Assembly: GCF_004102025.1 (NCBI RefSeq) | Contig: NZ_CP025228.1 | Location: 124,001 to 188,000, forward strand | Length of the DNA: 64,000 bases | Source of the DNA: Actinomyces qiguomingii | GTDB taxonomy: Bacteria; Actinomycetota; Actinomycetes; Actinomycetales; Actinomycetaceae | Direction of reading: 5' to 3' | Shown: one piece after another, positions 1 through 8,822 of the stretch | Numbering within the stretch: position 1 is the stretch's first letter | Layout of the letters: each line of letters starts with the position of its first letter | The notes under the pieces: generated by a model | What the model saw: the letters and a program-made list of their open reading frames with translations, nothing else | Told to the model about the DNA's origin: nothing | Databases searched by the model: none | Made by a program: the position numbers and the translations under genes

Positions 1-564
1 GCCGCTCTACCCAGCAGCCCTATACCCCGCCAGCCGCCGCAGCCCGATTACCACCGGACCACTGCTGGGCGGGAGCCGCAGCCGCGGCCCGCATCTCAAC
101 CACCGTCGGGCCGTAGCCTGCCTATGCCGCCTCCTAATTCACCGATTTCGGTGCCGCGGTTCCCCTCCCGCGTCGTTGCAGGCTATGGGACAACTCCGAA
201 TGGGGGGCCGCGACAAGCTCCCGGTGGTGTCGGCAGGGTTCCCGCAGGTTACCCCGGCGCCGCACCGCAAGCGCCGTCGCCTGCGCCCAGGATGTCTGCC
301 CGAAACCCCTATGCGCGGGTGCAGCAGGTTCAGCGTCCAGCACCGTCTGCTGTGCATTGGCATAATCCCCCACGGCAACCGGTTCAAGCTCCCGGCGGCG
401 GTGAATCGGAACCCTACATCCGCCCTCAAGCGGGTGCACCGGGAAGACCGACGCAGCCTCGTGAATCCCAGGGCGAAGGCCTAGAAGACATCGATAAATT
501 CGTGGCCTTCGGAGTCGGTATGGTCGTCCTAGTCCTGCTCATGATGCTGTTTGCCAACCTATGA
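1..564 (+). CDS. Proline-rich C-terminally anchored protein, 5' end outside the window
   Basis: The frame is open from the first base of the window, so the gene begins upstream; the ATG at 124 is internal or an alternative start. What can be read is a long Pro/Gln/Ala/Arg-rich, probably disordered region, ending in one hydrophobic segment of about 20 residues (VAFGVGMVVLVLLMMLFANL) directly before the TGA at 562-564. This is the architecture of a tail-anchored membrane protein with the disordered part in the cytoplasm. I recognise no enzymatic domain. It is the only plus-strand gene before the minus-strand ABC transporter operon and shows no obvious link to it. Function unknown. Confidence 0.6.
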   Translation, partial: AALPSSPIPRQPPQPDYHRTTAGREPQPRPASQPPSGRSLPMPPPNSPISVPRFPSRVVAGYGTTPNGGPRQAPGGVGRVPAGYPGAAPQAPSPAPRMSARNPYARVQQVQRPAPSAVHWHNPPRQPVQAPGGGESEPYIRPQAGAPGRPTQPRESQGEGLEDIDKFVAFGVGMVVLVLLMMLFANL

Positions 565-659
565 GGCCGTAGACCCGGTAGGGCCCGCCTGGGTGACTCC
601 AGGAGGCTGTTCATTACAGCCCGTCGAACCAGTCAACTTGACCGCTCCCTACCACACGG

Positions 660-1544
660 CTACTTGACCGCACCGGAGGTAATGCCGGAGATGATGCTGC
701 GCTGGAAGACGGCGAACAACACGATCAGCGGCAGACTCATCAACAGCACGTAGCTGAATATCAGGTGCCAGTTGTTCAGGTGGATACCGGCACTGGCCAC
801 CGCGAACAGGTTCAGAGGCAGAGTATCCATGCGGCCGCCCACTACGAAAAGTGCGTAGAACACGTCGTTCCAGACGTACAGGCTGATCAGGATGGTGGCC
901 GTCGCCAGCACCGGGCGCAGCAGCGGCAGGATTATCATGGTGAACACCCGTACTGGTCCGGCCCCATCAACCCTGGCGGCCTCCTCCAAAGACTCTGGGA
1001 CGGTGCGTACGAAGCCGGTGACGAAGAAGATCACCGTGGACATGTACATGCCCGTGTAGGTGCAGATCATGCCCACCGCGCTTCCAGCCAATCCGAGCTG
1101 GCGCAACAACAGCACCAGCGTGACCACCGCCGGTGGCAAAATGATGCCGGAGATGCCCACAGCGTACAGCACAGCCGTTAGCCGTCCCGAGCGGCGGGCC
1201 AGAATCCAAGCGGCCATGGACCCAAGCACGAGTACCGCCAACACCGAAGGTACCAGCATTACAATACTGCCAATGAAGGCCGGACCGATTTCTGAGCGTT
1301 CTACCACTTCTGCCAGGTTCTCCCCCAATCGCCACCGGGACGGCAGCGATAGGTCAGGGGAGAACGCCTCCGCCTGTGACTTGCCGGCGGTGACCAGCAC
1401 CGTCCATAGCGGAACTCCCACCAGGAGCAATGCCAGCAATACGCTAACTACCGGCTGTACCACGGTCGGGAGTAGACGCGCGGCCGTAATGGTTCTGCGG
1501 CGGTCGCGGTCATGGACGGCGGCCGGGCTGGCACGATCTTTCAT
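660..1544 (-). CDS. Carbohydrate ABC transporter permease, MalG type
   Basis: Inner-membrane subunit of a binding-protein-dependent sugar importer. The 294-residue protein has an N-terminal membrane segment followed by the BPD-permease core with about six hydrophobic helices. The EAA loop, which docks with the ATPase, is seen as EEAARVDGAGPVRVF followed by LPLLRP. Family length for MalG/UgpE-type proteins is 270-300 residues, so it looks complete. Its ATG overlaps the stop of the upstream MalF-type gene by 4 bp (ATGA), implying translational coupling. No ATPase gene is nearby, which is common in actinobacteria where one shared MsiK-like ATPase serves several importers (family knowledge). Substrate not identifiable from sequence alone. 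Confidence 0.9.
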   Translation of the reverse strand: MKDRASPAAVHDRDRRRTITAARLLPTVVQPVVSVLLALLLVGVPLWTVLVTAGKSQAEAFSPDLSLPSRWRLGENLAEVVERSEIGPAFIGSIVMLVPSVLAVLVLGSMAAWILARRSGRLTAVLYAVGISGIILPPAVVTLVLLLRQLGLAGSAVGMICTYTGMYMSTVIFFVTGFVRTVPESLEEAARVDGAGPVRVFTMIILPLLRPVLATATILISLYVWNDVFYALFVVGGRMDTLPLNLFAVASAGIHLNNWHLIFSYVLLMSLPLIVLFAVFQRSIISGITSGAVK

Positions 1545-2443
1545 GTCATAGTCCTTTCTCGGCGCCGGAGCATGCCGATCACCGGGAAGGCCAGGAACAC
1601 TACGGCCAGGAACAGCACCAGGCTCATGGTGGTTGCCTGAGCGTACAGCCCCTGCCCGAAAGTGCGGAAGATGAACAGGTTGAGCAACTCGGTGGAACTG
1701 CCCGGCCCGCCGCCGGTGGTGGCCTGCACAATGTCGAAGGAGTTCATCGATCCCAACAGTGCCGTGGCCACATTGAAGGTAACCGCCGGGGCGATCAACG
1801 GGATACGTATGCGCAGGAGCATCTGCCAGGGGGAGACTCCATCAATGCGCGCTGCCTCTAGCACCTGGGAGTCGATCGTCTTAAGTCCCGCCAGGTAGAC
1901 GAGCATCGACATTCCCATCCATTTCCAGGAATGGATGAGGATCACCACCAGGATCGTCCAAGTGGTCGATCCCAGCCAGGCCGTTCGCACCGGTGTCCCG
2001 GCTAGCGCTGACAGCAACTGATTGAGCCCGCCGTCGGGTCTTAGTAGCGCCTGGAAGATGTAGCCGGCGGCCAGGGACGAGATGATCACAGGGATGAAGA
2101 ACACCACCCGCAGCAACCGGTTGATCCGGGTGTCGCGTTCAAGCAGGAGCGCCAATCCCAGACCGAACAGATTCTGGAACACCGCCACTCCGGCGGCGTA
2201 CACGAGGGTGATCGTCAGGGCCTTGCGCAACGCCCCGGAGGCGGCCAGATCGGTGAAGTTGTTCAGCCCGACCGGGCTTATGGCGCTTTTGAAGCTCGAC
2301 CAGTCCGTGAAGGCGTACACGAAGTTGTACACCGTGGGCGTTAAGAAGAACACCGCGAGCACGGCGAAGGCGGGCGCCGCGAATACCCAGGGGTGCGGGG
2401 ATCCCGCGCGCGCCTCCCGCGGTGACCGTCCCGGTGAGTGCAT
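1541..2443 (-). CDS. Carbohydrate ABC transporter permease, MalF type
   Basis: Partner permease of the sugar importer. The start is set at ATG 2443 because it lies just past the stop of the binding-protein gene (2448-2450); a longer frame from 2479 would overlap that gene by 32 bp. Six or so transmembrane helices are visible, beginning WVFAAPAFAVLAVFFL. The EAA loop reads EAARIDGVSPWQMLLRIRIP. Length, about 300 residues, is normal for MalF-like permeases without the large periplasmic insert. It is the second gene of the operon binding protein - MalF - MalG transcribed leftward from about 3.85 kb, and likely controlled by the LacI-type regulator encoded at 5.8 kb. Confidence 0.88.
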   Translation of the reverse strand: MHSPGRSPREARAGSPHPWVFAAPAFAVLAVFFLTPTVYNFVYAFTDWSSFKSAISPVGLNNFTDLAASGALRKALTITLVYAAGVAVFQNLFGLGLALLLERDTRINRLLRVVFFIPVIISSLAAGYIFQALLRPDGGLNQLLSALAGTPVRTAWLGSTTWTILVVILIHSWKWMGMSMLVYLAGLKTIDSQVLEAARIDGVSPWQMLLRIRIPLIAPAVTFNVATALLGSMNSFDIVQATTGGGPGSSTELLNLFIFRTFGQGLYAQATTMSLVLFLAVVFLAFPVIGMLRRRERTMT

Positions 2444-2447
2444 CGGT

Positions 2448-3809
2448 TCAGAACCCCTCGGCGCCAATGGCCTTGGCAAGTTGGGCGAACTGCGCCTGGG
2501 TCTCCTCTCCGACCTGCGCGGGCGTCTTGGTGCCGGCGATCATGTCGCCGAGATTCTTGGCCAGATCGGGGTTGGCGATCGCCAGCGACTGCATGGAACC
2601 GACCGAATTGCTCAGGGCCTCGTTGGCCTCAACGGCTGCGGTCGGAACGGATTCGGGAGTGTCGACGCCGTCGATGATGGAGACCGTGTTCTGACCTTTG
2701 ACGAAGTCCGCGTAGCCGTCGGTGAGCCAGTAGGTCAGGAGCTGACGGGTGGCGGACTCGCGGGCAGTGTCGCCGGTCTTGAAGGCGACGACGGCGTTGG
2801 TCTGCTCCGGAATCGAGGTGGCTATAGTGCCCTTGGCGGAGATGGGGAAGAAACCGATGGCCTCGTTCAGGGCGTCGGCGTCGGTCTGGGCGGCCATATT
2901 CGACAGCAGGCTGTTTACGTGGATCGCCATGGCCGCATCGCCGTTGAGCAGAGCTTTGGCTTGGTCATCGAAGGTGGCGGTCTTAATATTGGTGTTGTAA
3001 AGGCCGTCCTTGATCATCGTGGCGTACTGATCAATGGCATCCTGTATGTCGGTGCCGGTGAAAGCGTCCTGGTTGGAGTTGACCCGGTCCCACAGCCCGT
3101 CCTTGGCGGCGTCGGCCAGCTGGACCTGCACCACGTACTGGGAGGCCCACCACTCCCCGCCCATCTCGTAGAAGGGAGTGACACCCTTTCCCTTCAGGTC
3201 CCGGGCCAGCCCCAGTAGCGCGCCGAAGTCCGTCGGGATCTGCGCCCTACGGTCCTTGAATACGCGCTTATTGTACCACACGCCCATGACGGATGGGGCG
3301 GAGATGAAGGCGGCGTAACGGTGATCGTTTAGCATGCCTCCGGCCTCCATGACGGAGGGGACGGTCTTGGTCTCCCACGGTGCGCCGTCAAGGACTTGAA
3401 GACGTTCGGTGGCGCCCAGGCTGGTGAGCATGGAGGTGGTCGGCTGCCACATCGCCAGATCGGGCATGTCGCCGGTGGCCACCTTGGTCTGCACGGTCTG
3501 TTCGTAGGGGTCGGGAATGGTGACGATCTCGACCTTCGCCCCGGTCGTCTTGGTGAAGGCGGCGACGACGTCCTTGGGGATTTCCGCGGAGGACTGGGCG
3601 GCCCAAAAGGTGAGGGTTACCCCGTCGAGCTTGCCGGTTGGGGACGGCCAATCCGCTGGCGCAGACTCGCCCCTCGAGCGGTCGGAGCCGGGGTCCGAGC
3701 ACGCAGCCAGCCCCGTGACGGCGGCCGAGCCGACCGCCAGGCCCATCCAGTTTCTGCGGCTCAGCAAGACGCGGTCGAGAGCGTCCATGAGGCCGTGCCT
3801 GCGATTCAT
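2448..3809 (-). CDS. Extracellular sugar-binding lipoprotein of ABC importer
   Basis: Family 1 (SBP_bac_1) solute-binding protein that would capture an oligosaccharide outside the cell and hand it to the two permeases downstream. ATG 3809 is chosen over an ATG at 3869 because a strong ribosome site (AGGAGGAATA) ends directly before it. The N-terminus has SRRNWMGL, reminiscent of a twin-arginine signal, a hydrophobic stretch, and a lipobox (GLAAC) whose Cys would be acylated. The mature part contains typical SBP features, e.g. GVTLTFWAAQSSAE and DMPDLAMWQP. Length 453 residues fits the family. Divergent to a secreted GH16 enzyme, which suggests the substrate is a product of that enzyme (inference). 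Confidence 0.9.
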   Translation of the reverse strand: MNRRHGLMDALDRVLLSRRNWMGLAVGSAAVTGLAACSDPGSDRSRGESAPADWPSPTGKLDGVTLTFWAAQSSAEIPKDVVAAFTKTTGAKVEIVTIPDPYEQTVQTKVATGDMPDLAMWQPTTSMLTSLGATERLQVLDGAPWETKTVPSVMEAGGMLNDHRYAAFISAPSVMGVWYNKRVFKDRRAQIPTDFGALLGLARDLKGKGVTPFYEMGGEWWASQYVVQVQLADAAKDGLWDRVNSNQDAFTGTDIQDAIDQYATMIKDGLYNTNIKTATFDDQAKALLNGDAAMAIHVNSLLSNMAAQTDADALNEAIGFFPISAKGTIATSIPEQTNAVVAFKTGDTARESATRQLLTYWLTDGYADFVKGQNTVSIIDGVDTPESVPTAAVEANEALSNSVGSMQSLAIANPDLAKNLGDMIAGTKTPAQVGEETQAQFAQLAKAIGAEGF

Positions 3810-4125
3810 TATTCCTCCTGTGGTGGTGTGGCCCGACGGGGTGCGTGCGAATGCGTCGGTTCTAATCACTCTTGGTCGGGCGATCCGCGACGAGCGCCCG
3901 AGTGGTTTCGATGCGTCCTGGGCTTTTGTGAGTTGCTCCTGAAATGGCTTCGGTTATGCCCGAGAACGAACCGCCGGTGACATCCGACACGATAGGAATT
4001 GGTGACGGCGCTGTCCATAGGTCTTGAAACCTGCGTTTCAGGGTGTGTGGTCGACCGATTTACGTGGCTTCCGAAGCGCCTTATAGTTCCCGTGTATTCG
4101 TAGGCATGCGAAGGAGCGTGGATCC
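3810..4125. promoter_or_regulatory. Divergent control region between ABC operon and GH16 gene, with candidate LacI-type operator
   Basis: A 316-bp gene-free segment separates the leftward importer operon from the rightward GH16 gene. A perfect 6-bp inverted repeat, TGAAAC-CTGC-GTTTCA, lies at 4025-4040. A plausible promoter for the GH16 gene is TTTACG (4059-4064), a 17-bp spacer and TATAGT (4082-4087). The ribosome site GAAGGAG (4110-4116) precedes ATG 4126. The inverted repeat lies just upstream of the -35 box. Its assignment to the LacI-type regulator encoded next to the GH16 gene is inference; LacI operators usually have a shorter centre. Confidence 0.45.
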
Positions 4126-5709
4126 ATGACTATTACTCGACGACACGCACTAGTATCCGTCGCGCTTTTTGCCGGCGTTCCGCTGATGGATGGGGCTGTC
4201 TCGCCCGATGCCGTGGCTGCGGGTAGAGAGCTAGATCTGGCGAACTGGACTATGGTGGATTCGCTCAGCGATGAGTTCGACACGCCTTTGAATCCCGATC
4301 GCTGGCACAAGGGCCTGTGGTACCCGGGGTCTGATCTGCATGCCTTCCGGGATGACAATGCCCTGACCGAGGGCGGGAACCTGCGTTTGTATGCGCGTAA
4401 GGAATACTACGCCGGCAAGGGTTACACCTTCGGTGCGGTCGAGTCGGTGTTCGACACCCCCGGTGTGTGCAGCTACGTGGAGGTGCGTGCCAAGTGCCTG
4501 GCCGGCGCCGCGAATGTCTTGTCAGCGATCTGGCTCCAGTCCTCCCGACTGGACGGCGTGAACCACCTGTTGGCCGATCCCAACCCGGAGATCGACATCC
4601 AGGAGAACACCGCAGACCGGGTCATGCAGGCGGCCCTGCACCTGTGGCCCGGAAACGATGAGGCGAGGCATGTGCGCTACGGCGGCAACGCCAACCCGAA
4701 CGTCGGTGTGGACGTCACCGCCGACTACCACCTGTATGGGGCCGAACGTCGCGATGGGAGGCTCCGCCTGTACTTCGACCGGCGTCTTTTATGGGAGCTG
4801 CCCGCCCCTGACCCCTCCCTGTGGCGCATGTCCCGACATGTCGTATTCAGCCTTGAGGCGCACCGTGGTTGGCCGAGAGACGCGGGCCTGCCAGCCTCCT
4901 TCGACATCGACTACGTCCACACCTACTACCGCACGCCCGAAGCCGTCCAGCCCGACGGCGTTTACCGCATCGTAGAGTCGACCACGGGCCGTTGCCTGGT
5001 GCGCACCGAGAACGGCCCGGTCCTGAGTGGGAAGGCTGCCGAGGTTGACGAGGCCTCCAGGTGGCGCCTGATCCGCCAGGACGATTTCACCTATGTGGTC
5101 TCCGACCCCGATGGAGTCGGCACGCTTGGCCTGGGTGCCTTGAGCGGTTACCCCGGTACCGTCGTCGTCATCAATCAGGCCGGGGTCACCGGCGCGGACT
5201 CCGCCGGCAGTGTGAACCGGTGGCACGTCCTGCCCAGTACGAGCACGACGGAGCGCGTCAGGCTGCTGTCCAAGTTCGCCGGCCTGGCGCTCGCCCCCGG
5301 GGAAGACGGCGTGCTGGTGGGAGAGGATGATGTCGACTGGATCCTGGAGGAAATCATCCCGCCGATACCTGAGCCCGAACCGCAGATGCCCGCATACGTA
5401 GCCGCCAGCAAAGAGCGTCCGGGGGCCGTGATTCTCACCGGCGACTGGAACGGGGACGGGGTGGATACCTACGCAGTACGTATCGGCACGCGTGTGGTCT
5501 TCTACAACGACAACCGTGTGGACGCTCCCGTAGCGGCGGCCTTCACCCTCGGCCGGGCGGGCGACACCGTATACGTTGGCGACTGGAACGGGGACGGTAG
5601 CGACAGCCTGGCCCTCAAACGTGGCAACCACGTGTTCTTGCAAGTTACTGCGAATTCCCCCGTCACCGCGGTCGGCACACTCGCCGATCTCGACAAGGCG
5701 CGCGGATAG
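4126..5709 (+). CDS. Secreted GH16 glycoside hydrolase with ricin-like and FG-GAP-like modules
   Basis: Probable endo-acting beta-glucanase or galactanase. The N-terminus (MTITRRHALVSVALFAGVP) is a twin-arginine-type signal peptide. Residues about 40-270 form the GH16 jelly roll: the catalytic motif EIDIQE carries the nucleophile Glu, the assisting Asp and the acid/base Glu, and SDEFD near the start is also typical. Residues about 275-415 look like a beta-trefoil (VYRIVESTTGRCL). The C-terminus has two DWNGDG repeats, the calcium-binding loop of FG-GAP/VCBS blades. It sits divergent from a sugar importer and directly before a LacI-type regulator, so it likely releases the oligosaccharides taken up by that importer. 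The polymer is not predictable from sequence alone. Confidence 0.85.
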   Translation: MTITRRHALVSVALFAGVPLMDGAVSPDAVAAGRELDLANWTMVDSLSDEFDTPLNPDRWHKGLWYPGSDLHAFRDDNALTEGGNLRLYARKEYYAGKGYTFGAVESVFDTPGVCSYVEVRAKCLAGAANVLSAIWLQSSRLDGVNHLLADPNPEIDIQENTADRVMQAALHLWPGNDEARHVRYGGNANPNVGVDVTADYHLYGAERRDGRLRLYFDRRLLWELPAPDPSLWRMSRHVVFSLEAHRGWPRDAGLPASFDIDYVHTYYRTPEAVQPDGVYRIVESTTGRCLVRTENGPVLSGKAAEVDEASRWRLIRQDDFTYVVSDPDGVGTLGLGALSGYPGTVVVINQAGVTGADSAGSVNRWHVLPSTSTTERVRLLSKFAGLALAPGEDGVLVGEDDVDWILEEIIPPIPEPEPQMPAYVAASKERPGAVILTGDWNGDGVDTYAVRIGTRVVFYNDNRVDAPVAAAFTLGRAGDTVYVGDWNGDGSDSLALKRGNHVFLQVTANSPVTAVGTLADLDKARG

Positions 5710-5789
5710 TCGTCTAGATGGCTGTGGTGGCGGGGTGCAGCCGAATGGAGCGGTAGTCCGGGTTAGGGTGGGCTGCATGGAGACTTGCC

Positions 5790-6788
5790 ATGACTGAGCC
5801 CCGGCGACCGTGGCGTCCGCCCACCCTAGCCGATGTAGCGGCGCGGGCGGATGTATCTAAGGCAACCGCCTCACGCGTACTGGCCTATGCAGAAGGCCGA
5901 TCGAAGAACTGTCCGGCGGCAGCCAGTAGCGTGCTCACCGCCATATCTGATCTCGGATACCTATCCGGTTCGGCCGACCTTCCCCGCCTGCTCGTACTGG
6001 TGACTGATGTGAGTCGAACCGGTTACTGGGCGACCTTGTCAGGAGTGCTTGCCGCGTGCCAGGAACTCGGTGTAGGCCTGGCTGCGCATGTGCTCTCTCA
6101 CGATACTGCTCACCGGCGCAGGGCGCTGCTGACGGCACTGGAAGACCGCGTCGACGGCGTCGTGGTGGTGGAGTTCGACTCCCTGAGCGTGTCCATTCTG
6201 TCCGAGTTGCCGGCCGATCTGCCGCTCGCCGTTGCCGGTGGCGTACCGGATCCGGAAACCGACGGGCTGCCCAGGGCGTGGATCAACGACCGCGCGGGGG
6301 CGCGCACGGCGGTACGGCACCTGATCGAGTTGGGGCATCGGCGCATCGCCTACGTCGGGGTACCGCCTGCGGGTCACCCTGACCCCCGGGTCATCGGGTG
6401 GCGGGAGACGCTGGTGGCGGAGGGGCTGCACGTGGTTGAACCGCTGGCTACGGGATGGTCGGTGAAGACGGGACTGCGGGCGGCGGCTCGAGCATGTGCG
6501 GTGGGTGCAAGTGCCGTCCTGTGTGGCAACGACGATCTGGCAATGGGCCTGATCGCGGGACTGACTGCCGCCGGAGTGCGGGTTCCGCAAGATGTATCGG
6601 TTATCGGTATGGACGATCACCCGCATGCGGTGGCAGCAAACCCGGCCTTGACCACGGTGCGTATGGACTTTGTAGGACTGGGGGAATGCGCTACTCGGCT
6701 GGCTCTGGGAGACCTGGACGGCCCGTTGATTGAGGTGCCCACCGAGCTTGTGGTCAGGCAGTCCACGGCTCCCCCGCCGGCACCGTGA
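5790..6788 (+). CDS. LacI-family transcriptional regulator
   Basis: DNA-binding repressor of 332 residues. Residues about 12-31 (TLADVAARADVSKATASRVL) are the LacI helix-turn-helix, followed by a hinge and a periplasmic-binding-like sugar domain (VVVVEFDSLS, HLIELGHRRIAYVG, VSVIGMDDHP). ATG 5790 follows GGAG at 5780-5783 with normal spacing. It lies 80 bp after the GH16 gene on the same strand, so it probably responds to a breakdown product of the GH16 substrate and represses the GH16 gene, the divergent importer, or both. The inverted repeat at 4025-4040 is the best candidate operator seen. Confidence 0.9.
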   Translation: MTEPRRPWRPPTLADVAARADVSKATASRVLAYAEGRSKNCPAAASSVLTAISDLGYLSGSADLPRLLVLVTDVSRTGYWATLSGVLAACQELGVGLAAHVLSHDTAHRRRALLTALEDRVDGVVVVEFDSLSVSILSELPADLPLAVAGGVPDPETDGLPRAWINDRAGARTAVRHLIELGHRRIAYVGVPPAGHPDPRVIGWRETLVAEGLHVVEPLATGWSVKTGLRAAARACAVGASAVLCGNDDLAMGLIAGLTAAGVRVPQDVSVIGMDDHPHAVAANPALTTVRMDFVGLGECATRLALGDLDGPLIEVPTELVVRQSTAPPPAP

Positions 6789-6819
6789 CGTGCAGGACGG
6801 TAGGTGGAGAGGTGGAAAA

Positions 6820-8244
6820 TCAGTCGTCCAGGTGACCAACCAGGTGGGCGGCCAGGCCCGTGTAGGTGGCGGGCGTCAGCGCCAGCAGCCGTGCCTCGAC
6901 GTCGGCGGGCATACCCAGGGAGGCGATGAACTCCCGCATGGAGGTGGCCGTGACCCGCTTGCCGCGCGTGAGCTCCTTGAGCCTTTCGTAGGGATCGGCC
7001 ATGTCGGTGGCTCCAGCCACCGACGCTGCGCGCATGGCCTGCTGCACCGGCTCGCCCAGGACCTCCCAGGCGGCATCCAGATCCTCCGTCAGGCGGGCGT
7101 GGTCGACGTCGAGCCCGGCCAGGCCGCGGCGAATGTTGTCGATCGCCAGCAGCGAGTGCCCGAAGGCCACGCCCACGTTGCGCTGCGTGGTGGAGTCCGT
7201 CAGATCGCGCTGTAGGCGGGAAGTGACCAGGGTGGCGGCGAGCGTGTCCAGCAGGGAGCAGGAGATCTCCAGGTTGGCCTCCCCGTTCTCGAAGCGGATC
7301 GGGTTGACCTTGTGCGGCATGGTGGAGGAGCCGGTGGATCCCTGCGCGCTCAGGCGCTGGCGGAAATAGCCCAGCGAAATGTAGGCCCAGGCGTCGGTGG
7401 CTAGGTTGTGGGCGATCCGATTGAAGCGGGCGACGTCGGCGTACAGCTCCGCCTGCCAGTCGTGGGACTCGATCTGGGTGGTCAGCGGGTTCCAGGTCAG
7501 GCCCAGGGACTCGACGAAGTTGCGGGCGATCTGCTCCCAGTCGGCGCCGGGAACCGCGACCACGTGCGCCCCGAAAGTGCCGGTGGCGCCGTTGATCTTG
7601 CCCAGGTACTCGGTGCCCTCCACCCGCGTTACCTGCCGGCGCAGCCGGTGGGCCAGCACCGCCAGCTCCTTGCCGAGCGTGGTGGGGGTGGCCGGCTGGC
7701 CGTGGGTGCGGGCGAGCATGGCGGCGTCGGCATGCTGGCGGGCCATGGCGGCCAGGTCGTCTACGAGTCCGCGTGCCGCGGGCAGCCACACCTGCGTCAC
7801 GGCGTCGCGGATGGTCAGCGCGTAGGCGAGGTTGTTGATGTCCTCGCTGGTGCAGAAGATGTGGACGATCTCGTGCACCTGGGGCAGCGCCGTGGGTCCC
7901 AGGGCGTCGGGGGCGGCGTCCAGGCGCCGCTTGAGTAGGTACTCCACCGCCTTGACGTCGTGGCGGGTGACGGCCTCGATCTCCGCCAGCTCGGCGATCT
8001 CCGCCGCGCCGAAGGCGTCCACGACGCCGCGCAGGTAGGTCTTCTCGGCGTCGGACAGCACGGGGGCACCGGGCAGCGCCCGGTGATCGGTGAGGTGGAT
8101 GAGCCACTCGACCTCCACGCGCAGGCGTGCCCGGTTCAGGGCGGCCTCGGACAGGTAGTTGACTAGTGGTGCGGTGACGGCGCGGTAGCGGCCGTCGAGC
8201 GGGCCGAGGGCGATGGCGGGGGAGACGGTGGCGAGGTCGACCAT
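6820..8244 (-). CDS. purB: Adenylosuccinate lyase
   Basis: Cytoplasmic fumarase/aspartase-superfamily enzyme that removes fumarate from SAICAR and from adenylosuccinate in purine synthesis. The start is placed at ATG 8244 (MVDLATVSP); the upstream extension to 8313 is Arg/Pro-rich and unlike the family. Signature residues: LGPLDGRYR near the N-terminus (typical of the E. coli-type branch), GHTHGQPATP-like segment seen here as ARTHGQPATPTTLGKE, and the flexible catalytic loop GSSTMPHKVNPIRFENGE. At 474 residues it is full length for this branch. Convergent with the LacI-type gene (31 bp apart). No other purine gene is adjacent. Confidence 0.96.
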   Translation of the reverse strand: MVDLATVSPAIALGPLDGRYRAVTAPLVNYLSEAALNRARLRVEVEWLIHLTDHRALPGAPVLSDAEKTYLRGVVDAFGAAEIAELAEIEAVTRHDVKAVEYLLKRRLDAAPDALGPTALPQVHEIVHIFCTSEDINNLAYALTIRDAVTQVWLPAARGLVDDLAAMARQHADAAMLARTHGQPATPTTLGKELAVLAHRLRRQVTRVEGTEYLGKINGATGTFGAHVVAVPGADWEQIARNFVESLGLTWNPLTTQIESHDWQAELYADVARFNRIAHNLATDAWAYISLGYFRQRLSAQGSTGSSTMPHKVNPIRFENGEANLEISCSLLDTLAATLVTSRLQRDLTDSTTQRNVGVAFGHSLLAIDNIRRGLAGLDVDHARLTEDLDAAWEVLGEPVQQAMRAASVAGATDMADPYERLKELTRGKRVTATSMREFIASLGMPADVEARLLALTPATYTGLAAHLVGHLDD

Positions 8245-8386
8245 GATGCCGATTCTGCCAGGCGTGGTCGTGGGCGGAGACCGGTGTCTCAGAGAATGCC
8301 GCAGGCGCGGCACGACCGGACCAGGACGTGCGTGCGGAGGCGCCGCGCAGGAGGCGCGCAGTAGTTCGCGATGCGGGCGGGCCGCG

Positions 8387-8646
8387 TCAGGCGCGACGGT
8401 GGGTGGTGGCGGTGGAACCCTGGCGGCCTTGGAAAACGATGAAACCGGTCGCCTTCAGACGGTCCAGCGCCCATTTGACCTGGTGGTCTGTGAGTCCTGT
8501 CGCTTCGGCGATCTGTGCACGGCACGGATACCGGTTCCGAGATCCTCGATAACGCGACGCCCTTCGGTATCGGTCGTGAAAGTACAGATGTCATACAGGC
8601 GCTCGTTGACGGCCGACTTGCCGTCACGAGTACCCAACTGGTCCAC
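8387..8646 (-). pseudogene. Frameshifted remnant of a small winged-helix-like protein
   Basis: Two frames on the minus strand read naturally in succession. The upstream part, from a possible GTG at 8646, gives VDQLGTRDGKSAVNERLYD and then DTEGRRVIEDLGTG. The downstream part gives AQIAEATGLTDHQVKWALD and then RLKATGFIVFQGR, ending at the TGA 8387-8389, and resembles a helix-turn-helix with a beta wing. They are in different frames, joined near 8520. I read this as a gene disrupted by a small indel, or a sequencing error. No intact start or ribosome site was found, and the parent family is not identified. Confidence 0.4.
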
Positions 8647-8822
8647 GGTCAGTCCCCACAGGCCGCCGGGCTGGGATCCCCGGTGGTCGCCCAGACCGCC
8701 GCCGACGCCGGGTAGCCGTCTGGCATGCTTACAGGCCGCTGCCCTCGCCTCATGAGCTCTCGTCTGCCTGTGCCGCGGCGTGGGGCGGGCGTGAGCGGCC
8801 CGACGGCGGGGAGGATGAGCCC

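Noticed and set aside
2422..3218. Long plus-strand frames opposite the binding-protein gene
   Set aside because: They mirror the third-position GC of the minus-strand gene, which has a clear lipobox and family motifs.
6617..8107. 496-residue minus-strand frame over purB
   Set aside because: Arg/Pro/Gly-rich shadow of purB in another frame, without any domain.
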